Origin: Verrucomicrobiota bacterium
Lineage (GTDB): Bacteria > Verrucomicrobiota > Verrucomicrobiia > Chthoniobacterales > UBA10450
Direction of reading: 5' to 3'
Assembly (NCBI GenBank): GCA_003220155.1
Contig: QHRO01000240.1
Span: 1 to 60,734, forward strand
DNA: 60,734 nucleotides
Positions 1-9,021 of the stretch are shown in pieces; within the stretch, counting starts at the first letter, position 1, and each line of letters begins with the position of its first letter. A program made the translations under genes and the position numbers. The notes beneath the pieces were generated by a model. That model searched no databases and had not been told where the DNA came from. It saw only the letters and a list, made by a program, of their open reading frames with translations.

Positions 1-2
1 TG

Positions 3-251
3 ATGAAGGCGCCCGGCTGCGATCATTGCCGCCATACTGGCTACCGGGGGCGAATGGGAATTTTCGAAATCTTCATCATCGACGACGAAGTGCGGCACAT
101 GATCAACAAACGGACTTCCACTTTTCTTTTGCGGCAACGCGCGCGCGAACTAGGCATGCGCACTTTGCGTGAGGACGGCGTGCGCAAAGTTCTTTCCGGT
201 CTGACCTCGGCCGACGAAGTAATCTCGGTAACGATTGCGGATGTGAGCTGA
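3..251 (+). CDS. C-terminal fragment of a GspE/PilB-type secretion ATPase (gene starts before the window)
   Basis: CxxC...GYRGRMGIFEI and C-terminal REDGVRKVL...T region, colinear with the C-terminus of the next ORF. Confidence 0.8.
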   Translation: MKAPGCDHCRHTGYRGRMGIFEIFIIDDEVRHMINKRTSTFLLRQRARELGMRTLREDGVRKVLSGLTSADEVISVTIADVS

Positions 252-257
252 TGAAGA

Positions 258-1943
258 ATGAATAACGAGCAGGTCCTCGATCTTTTCGTCGATCAAAACG
301 TTTTGCAAAAAACGCAGGCTGACGACGTCCTGACCGAAGCGCAACAGAACGGCAAGACCATCGTGCAGGCGATGGTCGACGGCGGCTTCATGGATGAAGC
401 CGGCTTTTATCGCACCGTTGCGGAGGGGATCGGGGCCGAGTTTATCGATCTGAATGATAAGGAAATCGGTCCCGAGGTTGTGAAGATCGTTCCGGCCGGT
501 CTCGCCCGTTTACATCGCGCGCTGCCGGTCGAACTTGTCGACGGTACTTTGCGGGTCGCTTTGGCCGATCCGCTGGAACCACGCACCGCGGAAGATCTGC
601 GTTTTGCGCTGGGTCGCGACATCGAGGTCGTGGTCGCGCCGGTCGAACAGATCGAGGACCGGATCAAGATTTTCTACGGCAGCGACACCTCCAGCATGGA
701 GGAAGTGCTCAAGCAACTCGGCGAAGTTGGCGAGTTGATGCAATTGCGGGAAGGCGATGGTGCGACCGGAGCGGAAGCAGAAGCCAATGCCACTCCGATC
801 ATTCGCTTTGTCGATCTGATTTTGTATCAAGCAATTCAGGACCGGGCCAGCGACATTCATTTCGAGCCATTCGAAAACGAATTCAAAATCCGTTATCGCG
901 TCGATGGCGCGCTGTATGAAATGGCCCCACCGCCGCGACATCTGGCACCACCGGTAATCTCGCGTGTGAAAGTGATGGCGAACATGAACATCGCCGAGCG
1001 CCGATTGCCCCAGGATGGTCGCATCCAAAAAAATATCGCCGGCCGTAGCGTGGATCTCCGCGTCTCGACTTTGCCCACGCAATTTGGCGAGAGCGTTGTT
1101 TTGCGTGTGCTCGATCGCAGCACCGTAAACCTCGATCTCGAGATGCTCGGTATGCCCAAGTATGTGGGCGATTACATTCTTGAGGTCATTGAGCGGCCGA
1201 ACGGAATTTTTATTGCCACCGGCCCGACTGGTTCGGGGAAAACGACGACGCTTTATTCTTGTTTGCGCAAGATCAACACACTCGATTCCAAATTGCTGAC
1301 CGCAGAGGAGCCGGTGGAATACGATCTGGAAGGCATCATGCAGGTGCCGGTGAATGAAAACATCGGGCTGACTTTCGCGCGCGTACTGCGAGCATTTTTG
1401 CGGCAGGACCCGGATCGAATCATGGTCGGCGAAACCCGCGATTTGGAGACGGCACAGATTGCAGTTCAGGCCTCACTCACCGGCCACCTCGTCTTCACCA
1501 CCCTCCATACCAACGATGCGCCAGGAGCGATCACGCGTTTGATCGACATGGGGGTCGAGCCATTCCTCATTTCTTCAACCCTCGAAGCGGTCCTCGGGCA
1601 ACGATTGTTGCGTAGCATTTGTCCGAATTGCCGGACGAGTTACGAGCCGAACACAAACACCCTGGATCAAGTTGGATTGGGTCGGCGTGATTTAGGCGAC
1701 AAGAAATTTTTTTACGGCAAAGGTTGCGACGCGTGTAATCAGACCGGTTACAAGGGCCGCAAAGGCATTTACGAATTGTTGCGAATCACCGATCCATTGC
1801 GCGAGTTGATCAATGAGCGCGCGCCAACGGTGACGCTAAAACAAAAAGCAATCGAGCTCGGAATGATCACGCTGCGCCAGGATGGATTACGCAGCGTTTT
1901 CGATGGCGACACTACGGTGGAGGAAGTGCTCAAGTACACCTAG
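258..1943 (+). CDS. Type II secretion/type IV pilus assembly ATPase GspE/PilB
   Basis: Walker A GPTGSGKTTTLYS, Asp box, GETRDLETAQIAVQASLTGHLVFTTLHTNDA, zinc-binding CPNC...CDAC. Confidence 0.95.
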   Translation: MNNEQVLDLFVDQNVLQKTQADDVLTEAQQNGKTIVQAMVDGGFMDEAGFYRTVAEGIGAEFIDLNDKEIGPEVVKIVPAGLARLHRALPVELVDGTLRVALADPLEPRTAEDLRFALGRDIEVVVAPVEQIEDRIKIFYGSDTSSMEEVLKQLGEVGELMQLREGDGATGAEAEANATPIIRFVDLILYQAIQDRASDIHFEPFENEFKIRYRVDGALYEMAPPPRHLAPPVISRVKVMANMNIAERRLPQDGRIQKNIAGRSVDLRVSTLPTQFGESVVLRVLDRSTVNLDLEMLGMPKYVGDYILEVIERPNGIFIATGPTGSGKTTTLYSCLRKINTLDSKLLTAEEPVEYDLEGIMQVPVNENIGLTFARVLRAFLRQDPDRIMVGETRDLETAQIAVQASLTGHLVFTTLHTNDAPGAITRLIDMGVEPFLISSTLEAVLGQRLLRSICPNCRTSYEPNTNTLDQVGLGRRDLGDKKFFYGKGCDACNQTGYKGRKGIYELLRITDPLRELINERAPTVTLKQKAIELGMITLRQDGLRSVFDGDTTVEEVLKYT

Positions 1944-2110
1944 AATTTCAAATTTCAGGTCTCAGATTTCAGACTTAATAGGTCGCGATCCACGATTTAA
2001 CGATCCACCATTCAACGATTTACGATTCCTCATGCCGGTTAACGAATGAGATCGACTTCTTCAGCGTTAAATCGTTAAATAGTTAAACCGTTAAATCGGT
2101 AATTTGCCCT

Positions 2111-3412
2111 ATGCCCCGCTTCCAATACGTCGCTCTCGATGCTCGCGGTCAGGAATCCACCGGCGCAGTCGAGGCAAATTCTGCCAATGAGGCTATCGGG
2201 CATTTGCGGCAGGCGGGATATTTCCCGACCGGCGTTTATGAAGAAGGGAAAGCGCCGGCGGCCCGCAATGGAAAGGTAAAACGACCTCGCACTGCTCGCA
2301 TCGCCGCTCCCGCCGTCGCGACCCCGAAGCGCAAGACCGGCATCACGCTTTTCCAGCGGCAGAAGGTGAAATCGAAAATCCTGATGATTTTCACGCGGCA
2401 GCTTGCCACCCTGATCGATTCCGGCCTCCCGCTGTTGCGCTCGCTCAACGTCCTGGCAAGACAAGAGCGCGATCCTGTTCTCAAACGCACTACTGAAGCG
2501 CTGGCCGATTCGGTACAGAGCGGTAACACCTTTTCTGATTCGCTCGCGCAGCATCCTAAAATTTTTAATGAACTTTACGTCAGCATGGTGAAAGCAGGCG
2601 AGCTCGGCGGTGTCCTCGAAGTCGTGCTGGGGCGATTGGCCGAGTTCCAGGAAAAGGCGCAAAAGATCAAAGGCAAAGTCCTTTCCGCGATGATTTACCC
2701 GGCGATCGTCATGACCATGGCGGTCGCAATCATGGGCTTTCTCCTCGTCTTTATCGTGCCCAGATTCGAGGCAATTTTTAAAGACATGCTCGGTGACAAA
2801 CCGCTGCCTGGGATCACGATCTTCGTTATTAGCATCAGCAGATTTGCACAGAACAACTGGGTGATGCTAATCGGTGGTGTTGTTGCGCTCATTTTCGGGA
2901 TCAAACTGCTGGCACGGACGCCGGGCGGTCGCAGCTTGGTCGATCAATTGAAATTGCGGGTCCCGCTTTTCGGCGATCTCATTCGCAAGACCTCGATTTC
3001 CCGTTTCGCGCGCACCCTCGGCACCCTCGTCACGAGCGGCGTTTCCATTTTGCAGGCGTTGAATATTACCCGCGATACCGCTGGCAATACCGTCATCGCC
3101 AATGCCATCTCGCAGGTGCACGATCGGGTGAAGGAAGGCGAATCGATCGTGCAACCGCTCGAAACCAGCGGCGCCTTTCCGCCGATGGTCGTGAGCATGA
3201 TCGATGTCGGCGAGGAAACCGGTCAGTTGCCCGATATGCTGTTGAAGATCGCAGATGTTTATGATGGCGAGGTGGACAATTCCGTTGCCGCGCTCACCTC
3301 CATTCTCGAGCCCCTCATGATTGTGTTTCTGGCGGTAGTGGTCGGAACAATCGTGATCGCCCTCTTTCTGCCACTCATCAGCATCATCACCACGTTGCAA
3401 CAGCAGACGTGA
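2111..3412 (+). CDS. Type II secretion inner-membrane platform protein GspF/PilC
   Basis: Two T2SSF domains, FTRQLATLIDSGLPLLRSL and ISRFARTLGTLVTSGVSILQAL. Confidence 0.95.
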   Translation: MPRFQYVALDARGQESTGAVEANSANEAIGHLRQAGYFPTGVYEEGKAPAARNGKVKRPRTARIAAPAVATPKRKTGITLFQRQKVKSKILMIFTRQLATLIDSGLPLLRSLNVLARQERDPVLKRTTEALADSVQSGNTFSDSLAQHPKIFNELYVSMVKAGELGGVLEVVLGRLAEFQEKAQKIKGKVLSAMIYPAIVMTMAVAIMGFLLVFIVPRFEAIFKDMLGDKPLPGITIFVISISRFAQNNWVMLIGGVVALIFGIKLLARTPGGRSLVDQLKLRVPLFGDLIRKTSISRFARTLGTLVTSGVSILQALNITRDTAGNTVIANAISQVHDRVKEGESIVQPLETSGAFPPMVVSMIDVGEETGQLPDMLLKIADVYDGEVDNSVAALTSILEPLMIVFLAVVVGTIVIALFLPLISIITTLQQQT

Positions 3413-3438
3413 CGACCAGCCGGCGGCTGGAATGACGA

Positions 3439-4137
3439 ATGACAAATGTCGAAGCACGAAGGAATGATAAAATCCGCATAATCCGAAGTTGCCGGCGGTC
3501 TCGACTCCGTCATTCGGGCTTCATTTCGTCATTCGTCATTCGTCATTCCTCATTTCACGTCGAAGGCGCGATGACCATCATCGAGCTGTTGGTGGTCATC
3601 ATCATCATTTTCATTCTGGCTGGTCTGGTTCTCTCGATTAGCAGTTATGTGCAGAACAAAGGCAAGCGTGCTCGCGCCGAAACCGAAATCGCCGCCATCT
3701 CCGCAGCCCTCGAAAGCTACAAAGCGGATAACGGGATTTATCCGGCGAATAATGCCACGAACTCGGTTGATCCTACGACAATGACAGATCCGTCGTCGTA
3801 CGTCTCAGCTTCAAGTTATCTGTATATCCAACTCGCCGGCGATTCAGATGGCAATCCGACTACGACAAGTAGTTCAGACACGCGCAACTACCTTGGTGGA
3901 TCGTTAAAGCAATCCATGCTTGGTCCTAATCCTCCTGGAGCAAACACTTATTTTCGCGATCCCTTCCGCAACAGCTATGGTTACTCGACATCGAAAAATC
4001 CGATAGCCAATCCGACCGGTTATAGCACGGCTGGTGGCTATAACCCTACATTTGACCTTTGGAGCACCGTTGGAAGCGGCACTAGCGGGACCCCATCGCC
4101 CAGCCCGATTCAAAACACTTGGATCAAGAATTGGTAA
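3439..4137 (+). CDS. GspG-like pseudopilin (start uncertain: 3439 or 3571)
   Basis: MTIIELLVVIIIIFILAGLV N-methylation-type segment, then AETEIAAISAALESYKADNGIYP typical of major pseudopilins. Confidence 0.85.
   Translation: MTNVEARRNDKIRIIRSCRRSRLRHSGFISSFVIRHSSFHVEGAMTIIELLVVIIIIFILAGLVLSISSYVQNKGKRARAETEIAAISAALESYKADNGIYPANNATNSVDPTTMTDPSSYVSASSYLYIQLAGDSDGNPTTTSSSDTRNYLGGSLKQSMLGPNPPGANTYFRDPFRNSYGYSTSKNPIANPTGYSTAGGYNPTFDLWSTVGSGTSGTPSPSPIQNTWIKNW
3525..3552. repeat. Tandem heptamer (TTCGTCA)x3 + TTCCTCA
   Basis: TTCGTCATTCGTCATTCGTCATTCCTCA. Confidence 0.9.
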
Positions 4138-4141
4138 CTCC

Positions 4142-4230
4142 GTCATCGTGAGCGAAGCGAAGTCGAAGGATCCCGCCGCGCTACCTTAAAGGTAATTTCA
4201 TCTGGATCCCTCGGCTACGCTCGGGATGAC
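4142..4230. repeat. GTCATCCCGAGC-family palindromic element
   Basis: GTCATCGTGAGCGAAGCGAAGTCGAAGGATCCCG...GGATCCCTCGGCTACGCTCGGGATGAC. Confidence 0.85.
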
Positions 4231-4245
4231 AGAAAAAGGCTAAGA

Positions 4246-5310
4246 CTATTCGCCGCTCGTGTGAACAACGATCACCACTCTGCGATTCGGTTGCTGACGC
4301 GCAATCTCGGCTTGCTCCATCGCCGGATCCATCACCGGCCTTGGCGGCACCAAAAACTTCGTCGCACCGTAACCGCGCGTCTGAATTTGTTCGGAATTTA
4401 TCCCCATCGCTCCAACCAAATAATTCTTGACGCTGTCGGCACGGCGCTGACTCAGATCGAGATTGTATTCGTAGCTGCCAAACGCATCCGTGTAACCCTC
4501 GATTGAAAACGTCGCCCTCGGATTGCGCCGGATCAGCGTGCCAAGCTTTTGCAACTGCTCGACCGAACTCGCCTGCAGCTCCGCGCTATCATATTGAAAG
4601 AGCTGGTCGTCCGGCATTCGGATCGCCGTCCCCGATCCCAGCGGACCTTTTTGGGCCAGCAACGAATCGAGATCGCTAAAGCCAGCGACGCGATTTTTGT
4701 TGGGTCCGGCGCTGTCCGCCTGGACTTTGCTGGTAAACGTGTTCGGCCGCTTAATGTTCGTGCTTGTCGCCAGTTCGGTCCCGCTCAGGGCCGGTTGCGG
4801 ACGACCCGAGACGGCGGAGTCGTTCAACAACGATTGTTCGTGAGTCGCGTTCGGATTTTTTGAAAGCGTTTGCGCGGTACTTCGCTCGATCTCGTTTAAC
4901 ATCGACGTCGCCGGCGCGGGATCGACTCTTGGCTTGTCCGGCAAAACATCTTGGGTGTCGTCCGGCATCGCCGTCGTGGCCTGCACTTCCTGCAACAGCG
5001 CGTCGAAGGATTTCTTCTCATCCGGCAATTGCACGTTCGTCTTGTCCGGCTCCGGCTTCGCCGCCGGATTAGTCTGGTCCAGGCTCGCCTTGTCCAGCGC
5101 CGCCTGGGTATCAATCGGCTTCACTTTGAAGACGGGCGGCTCACTTCTTGGAGCGAGAGCCAGGTCCGCCGGTACTAAACGCGTTTGATAAAGATAAAGG
5201 CAGAGCAGCAGATGCAACGCAAGCGACAACACCAATCCCAAAAAGAGCCAGTTTCGCTGGCCCGTCGCGTTTAACAAGGCGTCGTTGTAGTCAGAATCCG
5301 GAAGAGCCAT
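4246..5310 (-). CDS. OmpA-family protein with N-terminal TM segment
   Basis: LFLGLVLSLALHLLLCLYLY TM; C-terminal IEGYTDAFGSYEYNLDLSQRRADSVKNYLV OmpA peptidoglycan-binding motif. Confidence 0.85.
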   Translation of the reverse strand: MALPDSDYNDALLNATGQRNWLFLGLVLSLALHLLLCLYLYQTRLVPADLALAPRSEPPVFKVKPIDTQAALDKASLDQTNPAAKPEPDKTNVQLPDEKKSFDALLQEVQATTAMPDDTQDVLPDKPRVDPAPATSMLNEIERSTAQTLSKNPNATHEQSLLNDSAVSGRPQPALSGTELATSTNIKRPNTFTSKVQADSAGPNKNRVAGFSDLDSLLAQKGPLGSGTAIRMPDDQLFQYDSAELQASSVEQLQKLGTLIRRNPRATFSIEGYTDAFGSYEYNLDLSQRRADSVKNYLVGAMGINSEQIQTRGYGATKFLVPPRPVMDPAMEQAEIARQQPNRRVVIVVHTSGE

Positions 5311-5416
5311 TTCTAGATAAACAAACCGGCAACGCCCGGGCCTTGTCAACCGTCTCGAGGCACAAGGAACGGCGGTTTCCAAATCGGTATCTGTCTAGCG
5401 TTGGCCGCAGAGTGCT

Positions 5417-5551
5417 TTGCCTCTCCCTTTGGCAAAGGGAGAGGATCAAGGTAAGGGATCTTCTTCTTCGAAGGTTGGCCCATTCCAACGAGAGCATGCG
5501 ATCTTTCGACTCCTCACCTTAATCCTCTCCTCGATCGAAGAGGAGAGGAGA
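5417..5551. repeat. Palindromic intergenic element with CCTCTCCC hairpins
   Basis: CCTCTCCCTTTGGCAAAGGGAGAGG...ATCAAGGTAAGG...CCTCACCTTAATCCTCTCCTCGATCGAAGAGGAGAGG. Confidence 0.7.
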
Positions 5552-5597
5552 GATCACAGCAAGCGACGCTAAACAAGCATATCCAAAAGATCGCCGA

Positions 5598-6389
5598 CTA
5601 GGACAACGCCGCTCCTTGATTGCTTCGCTGTCCGCGAACCTGTTCCACGAAGCGCCGCGCCGCCTGCCGAATCTGCTCGGCCACGTTTGCCTCGGGCGCG
5701 ACAAATTTCGGCGTGAACCACGGAAACAAACCAATCAAATCATGCGTGACTAAGATTTGCCCATCGCAATCCTTACCTGAACCAATTCCGATGGTTGGAA
5801 TTTGGATTGCCTGCGAAATAGTCTTCGCTGTTTCCGGCACTACAATTTCCAGCACCACCGAGAATGCTCCGGCTGCTTCGACCGCACGTGCATCCCGCAG
5901 TAGCGCTTCCGCCTGCTCATGCGTGCGACCTTTCACTTTGTAACCGCCTTCCTCGCGCACGCTTTGCGGCAGCATCCCAATGTGCCCCATGAACGGAATC
6001 CCGGCCGAGACGATCGCCTCAATTTGTGGAACGTGACTGACACCGCCCTCGAGTTTCACTGCCTGCGCCCCCGCTTTCATGAACAAGCGCGCGGTCTCAA
6101 CGGATTGCTCGGGAGTGTCGTAGCTGTGAATCGGCATGTCCGCGACAATCAGAGCGCGTTTCACCCCGCGGGCGACGGCGCGAGTGTGATGCAACATTTC
6201 GTCCAGCGTCACCTGGGTCGTGTCTTCGTATCCCAACACCACCATCCCAAGGGAATCGCCGATCAGGATAATATCGAGGCCGCTTTCATCGAGCAGACGC
6301 GCGGTCGGATAATCGTAGGCGGTCAGCGCGGTGATGCGTTGTCCGCGCCGCTTCATTTCGCGAAATTTTTCTGTCGCGTTCATTTGCAC
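5598..6389 (-). CDS. panB: 3-methyl-2-oxobutanoate hydroxymethyltransferase
   Basis: KRRGQRITALTAYDYPTARLLDESGLDIILIGDSLGMVVLGYEDT and VTHDLIGLFPWFTPKF. Confidence 0.97.
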   Translation of the reverse strand: MQMNATEKFREMKRRGQRITALTAYDYPTARLLDESGLDIILIGDSLGMVVLGYEDTTQVTLDEMLHHTRAVARGVKRALIVADMPIHSYDTPEQSVETARLFMKAGAQAVKLEGGVSHVPQIEAIVSAGIPFMGHIGMLPQSVREEGGYKVKGRTHEQAEALLRDARAVEAAGAFSVVLEIVVPETAKTISQAIQIPTIGIGSGKDCDGQILVTHDLIGLFPWFTPKFVAPEANVAEQIRQAARRFVEQVRGQRSNQGAALS

Positions 6390-6437
6390 AAATGAATGGA
6401 GGGTCGAGCTCCGCGAGACCGCGGCCAGAGTTTCATA

Positions 6438-6938
6438 CTACCAGTTCTCGGTCAGGCGCGTAATTTTACCCTGATCCTGCAACTGCGCGAGTAGCTCGCC
6501 TACATTTTTTGTTTGTCCCGGCAAACGCAAATCCGGCGCGATATCGCACAATGGTTGCAGAACGAATTTCCGCTCCGTCATTCGCGGATGCGGCAATTGC
6601 AATTGTGCATCGGAGCGACGTTCACTACCGAAATACAACAAATCGAGATCGATCGCGCGCGAGACATTGCGCTCATGGTTGCGTTCTCTTCCGAGGTCGC
6701 GCTCAATTTTTTGCAGCGCTTCAAAAAGCGCGTCAGCCGATTTCTCGAACCCAATCTCAATAACCGCGTTGTAAAAATTTTGCGCGCCAGGTTCGCAATC
6801 GAACGGCGAGGTTTCATAAACCGCTGACTGCACCGTTGGCTCCGTGACGCCATCGAGTGCCCGAATTCGATCGCGCGCACTCTGAAGATTCGCGAGCCGA
6901 TCCCCCAGATTAGACCCAAGCGCAATCGCCGCTCTCAT
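6438..6938 (-). CDS. folK: 2-amino-4-hydroxy-6-hydroxymethyldihydropteridine pyrophosphokinase
   Basis: ALGSNLGDR, RAIDLDLLYFG, LPHPRMTERKFVLQPL. Confidence 0.95.
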   Translation of the reverse strand: MRAAIALGSNLGDRLANLQSARDRIRALDGVTEPTVQSAVYETSPFDCEPGAQNFYNAVIEIGFEKSADALFEALQKIERDLGRERNHERNVSRAIDLDLLYFGSERRSDAQLQLPHPRMTERKFVLQPLCDIAPDLRLPGQTKNVGELLAQLQDQGKITRLTENW

Positions 6939-6950
6939 GCTGAGATTCCC

Positions 6951-7010
6951 TGTAGAGACAGGAGTGCCGCCTGCAAATCAAAAAAGCAGCCGACACGGCT
7001 GCCAGTACAG
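6951..7010. repeat. Degenerate GTAG-REP pair
   Basis: TGTAGAGACAGG...GCAGCCGACACGGCTGCCAGTACAG. Confidence 0.5.
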
Positions 7011-7101
7011 GGGAGAGCGGTGCACGAATCATCGATCGCGTGTACCGAGTCTATTTTTTCTGTGGTGGCACGCGTGTCGCGTGCAATTGGTTCAGGTTTG
7101 G

Positions 7102-7127
7102 TGCAGCGGACACGACTGCCACTACAG
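7102..7127 (-). repeat. GTAG-type half REP overlapping the dapB stop codon
   Basis: TGCAGCGGACACGACTGCCACTACAG. Confidence 0.55.
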
Positions 7128-7841
7128 GCCCAGCACATCGCGCATGTCATAAAGCCCCGCCGGTTTTCCGATGATCCACCGCGCCGCGCGCAAGGCACCA
7201 CGCGCGAATGTTTCGCGGTTGCTCGCGCGATGCGTCAGCTCGACCCGCTCACCTTGTCCGGCAAAAATCACGCTATGATCCCCCACCACATCGCCGCCGC
7301 GCACGGAATGAATGCCAATCTCCGATCGCTCGCGCTCGCCAATCATTCCTTCGCGCCCATGCCGCAATTTTTTTGTATTGCATGCGCGCTGCAAAATTTC
7401 TGCGAGCGTTTTCGCCGTTCCACTGGGCGCGTCTTTCTTCATTCGATGATGCGTTTCCACAATTTCGAGGTCGAAGTCGCCACCGAGGACTTTCGCGGCT
7501 TGCTCCGTCAGGGCAAAGAGCGCATTCACCCCGACACTAAAATTTGAGGCGAAGACCACGGCAATTTGTTTGGCGACCGCGGCAATTTCATCGCGCTGTT
7601 TCGTCGAATGCCCGGTGGTTCCGATCACCAATGGTATTTTCGATTTTATCGCCGCGTCGCAAATCGAACGGCTTGCATCTGGATGACTGAAATCAATCAG
7701 CACGTCCGCATCAGCCAGCGCGATTTTATCACCGAGATCAGTCCGGGCCACAACCTCAACGCCTTCGCTTTCGGCGACACCAAGGACCGCCTGCCCCATG
7801 CGGCCGGCCGCGCCGACAAGTGCGATGCGAAGTCTTGTCAT
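7122..7841 (-). CDS. dapB: 4-hydroxy-tetrahydrodipicolinate reductase
   Basis: VGAAGRMGQAV, VIGTTGHS, ETHHRMKKDAPSGTA, HSVRGGDVVGDHSVIFAG. Confidence 0.97.
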   Translation of the reverse strand: MTRLRIALVGAAGRMGQAVLGVAESEGVEVVARTDLGDKIALADADVLIDFSHPDASRSICDAAIKSKIPLVIGTTGHSTKQRDEIAAVAKQIAVVFASNFSVGVNALFALTEQAAKVLGGDFDLEIVETHHRMKKDAPSGTAKTLAEILQRACNTKKLRHGREGMIGERERSEIGIHSVRGGDVVGDHSVIFAGQGERVELTHRASNRETFARGALRAARWIIGKPAGLYDMRDVLGL

Positions 7842-7866
7842 TGGCTTCGTTTTTACCTATCGCTGT

Positions 7867-7931
7867 TGTAGCTGCCGCTGTCTCCAGCGGCAGAACCAGC
7901 AATTCTGCCACCTGTGACGGTGGCAGCTACA
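7867..7931. repeat. Paired inverted GTAG-REP element between dapA and dapB
   Basis: TGTAGCTGCCGCTGTCTCCAGCGGCAGAACCAGCAATTCTGCCACCTGTGACGGTGGCAGCTACA. Confidence 0.9.
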
Positions 7932-7940
7932 AGTACAGCA

Positions 7941-8816
7941 TTATTTGCGTTCAAATTCCTCCAGGGTCTTGCGCAAACGCGCCTGATTTGCAGCACTCAT
8001 TTCGCAAAGCGGCAATCGCACTTCCGCCGAGATGGTCCCGCGCCACGACAACGCCGTTTTTATCGGCACCGGATTTGGCTCGATAAACAAGTCTTTGAAC
8101 AACCAATAAAGTTTGCGGTGCAATCGCTCCGCCCGCTTGCTGTCGCCGTTGGTGAATGCCTTTACCAGTTCGCACATTTCGCGCGGCAATAAATTCGACG
8201 CGACACTCACCACTCCGACCGCGCCAGCCGCCAAAAACGGAAGAGTCAATCCATCGTCGCCGCTCAAAACCGTGAATGCGTCCGGCAAACGTGTGCGTAA
8301 TTCACTCACCCGATCAACATTCCCCCCGGCTTCCTTGATCGACACAACATTCGGGCAATCGCTCTGGATTCGTGCCACCGTTTCCGCGACGATATCAACG
8401 CCGCAGCGTCCCGGAATATTGTAGAGCATCAGACGGAGCGGAGTGGATTTGGCAATCGCGGAAAAGTGACGAAACAATCCTTCCTGGCTCGGCTTGTTGT
8501 AATACGGCGCAACCAAGAGTGCGCCATCAACACCAAGTTTTTCTGCCTGTTCGGTAGCCGCAATTGCTTCGCGCGTGGAATAGGAGCCGGTTCCGGCAAG
8601 AACCAGGCAACGCCTGTTGGCAGTTTGAATGGCGAACCGAATCACCTCTTTTCGTTCGTCATGAGTGAGCGTGGGCGATTCGCCTGTAGTTCCAACGGCA
8701 ATAATTCCATCGATCCCAGCCGCGATCTGCGATTCGATTAAATTCTGCAGCGCAGTGAAATCAATCGCGCCGTCGCGAAAGGGCGTAACCAAGGCGGTGA
8801 AAGTGCCGCGAAACAT
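7941..8816 (-). CDS. dapA: 4-hydroxy-tetrahydrodipicolinate synthase
   Basis: GTFTALVTPFRDGAID, GTTGESPTLTHDE, APYYNKPSQEGLFRHF, YNIPGRCGVD, IKEAGGN. Confidence 0.97.
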   Translation of the reverse strand: MFRGTFTALVTPFRDGAIDFTALQNLIESQIAAGIDGIIAVGTTGESPTLTHDERKEVIRFAIQTANRRCLVLAGTGSYSTREAIAATEQAEKLGVDGALLVAPYYNKPSQEGLFRHFSAIAKSTPLRLMLYNIPGRCGVDIVAETVARIQSDCPNVVSIKEAGGNVDRVSELRTRLPDAFTVLSGDDGLTLPFLAAGAVGVVSVASNLLPREMCELVKAFTNGDSKRAERLHRKLYWLFKDLFIEPNPVPIKTALSWRGTISAEVRLPLCEMSAANQARLRKTLEEFERK

Positions 8817-8859
8817 TTACAAAATTACAAAGTTAAAATTGGGTGCGCCAAGTTCGGCC

Positions 8860-9011
8860 CGGCGGTCATAGACCGCCGCTACAGAACAACCGCTCACACT
8901 TCAACCGTGCCTCCGCAAAACATTTCTTTCCTGTAGCGGCGCTCTATGAGCGCCGATCATTTCCTTTTCGCCAGTTCGTTCGGCCCGGCGGTCATAGACC
9001 GCCGCTTACAG
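8860..9011. repeat. BIME-like cluster of three alternating GTAG-REPs between dapA and dapF
   Basis: CGGCGGTCATAGACCGCCGCTACAG (8860), TGTAGCGGCGCTCTATGAGCGCCG (8932), CGGCGGTCATAGACCGCCGCTTACAG (8986). Confidence 0.9.
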
Positions 9012-9021
9012 AAGAGCGCGA

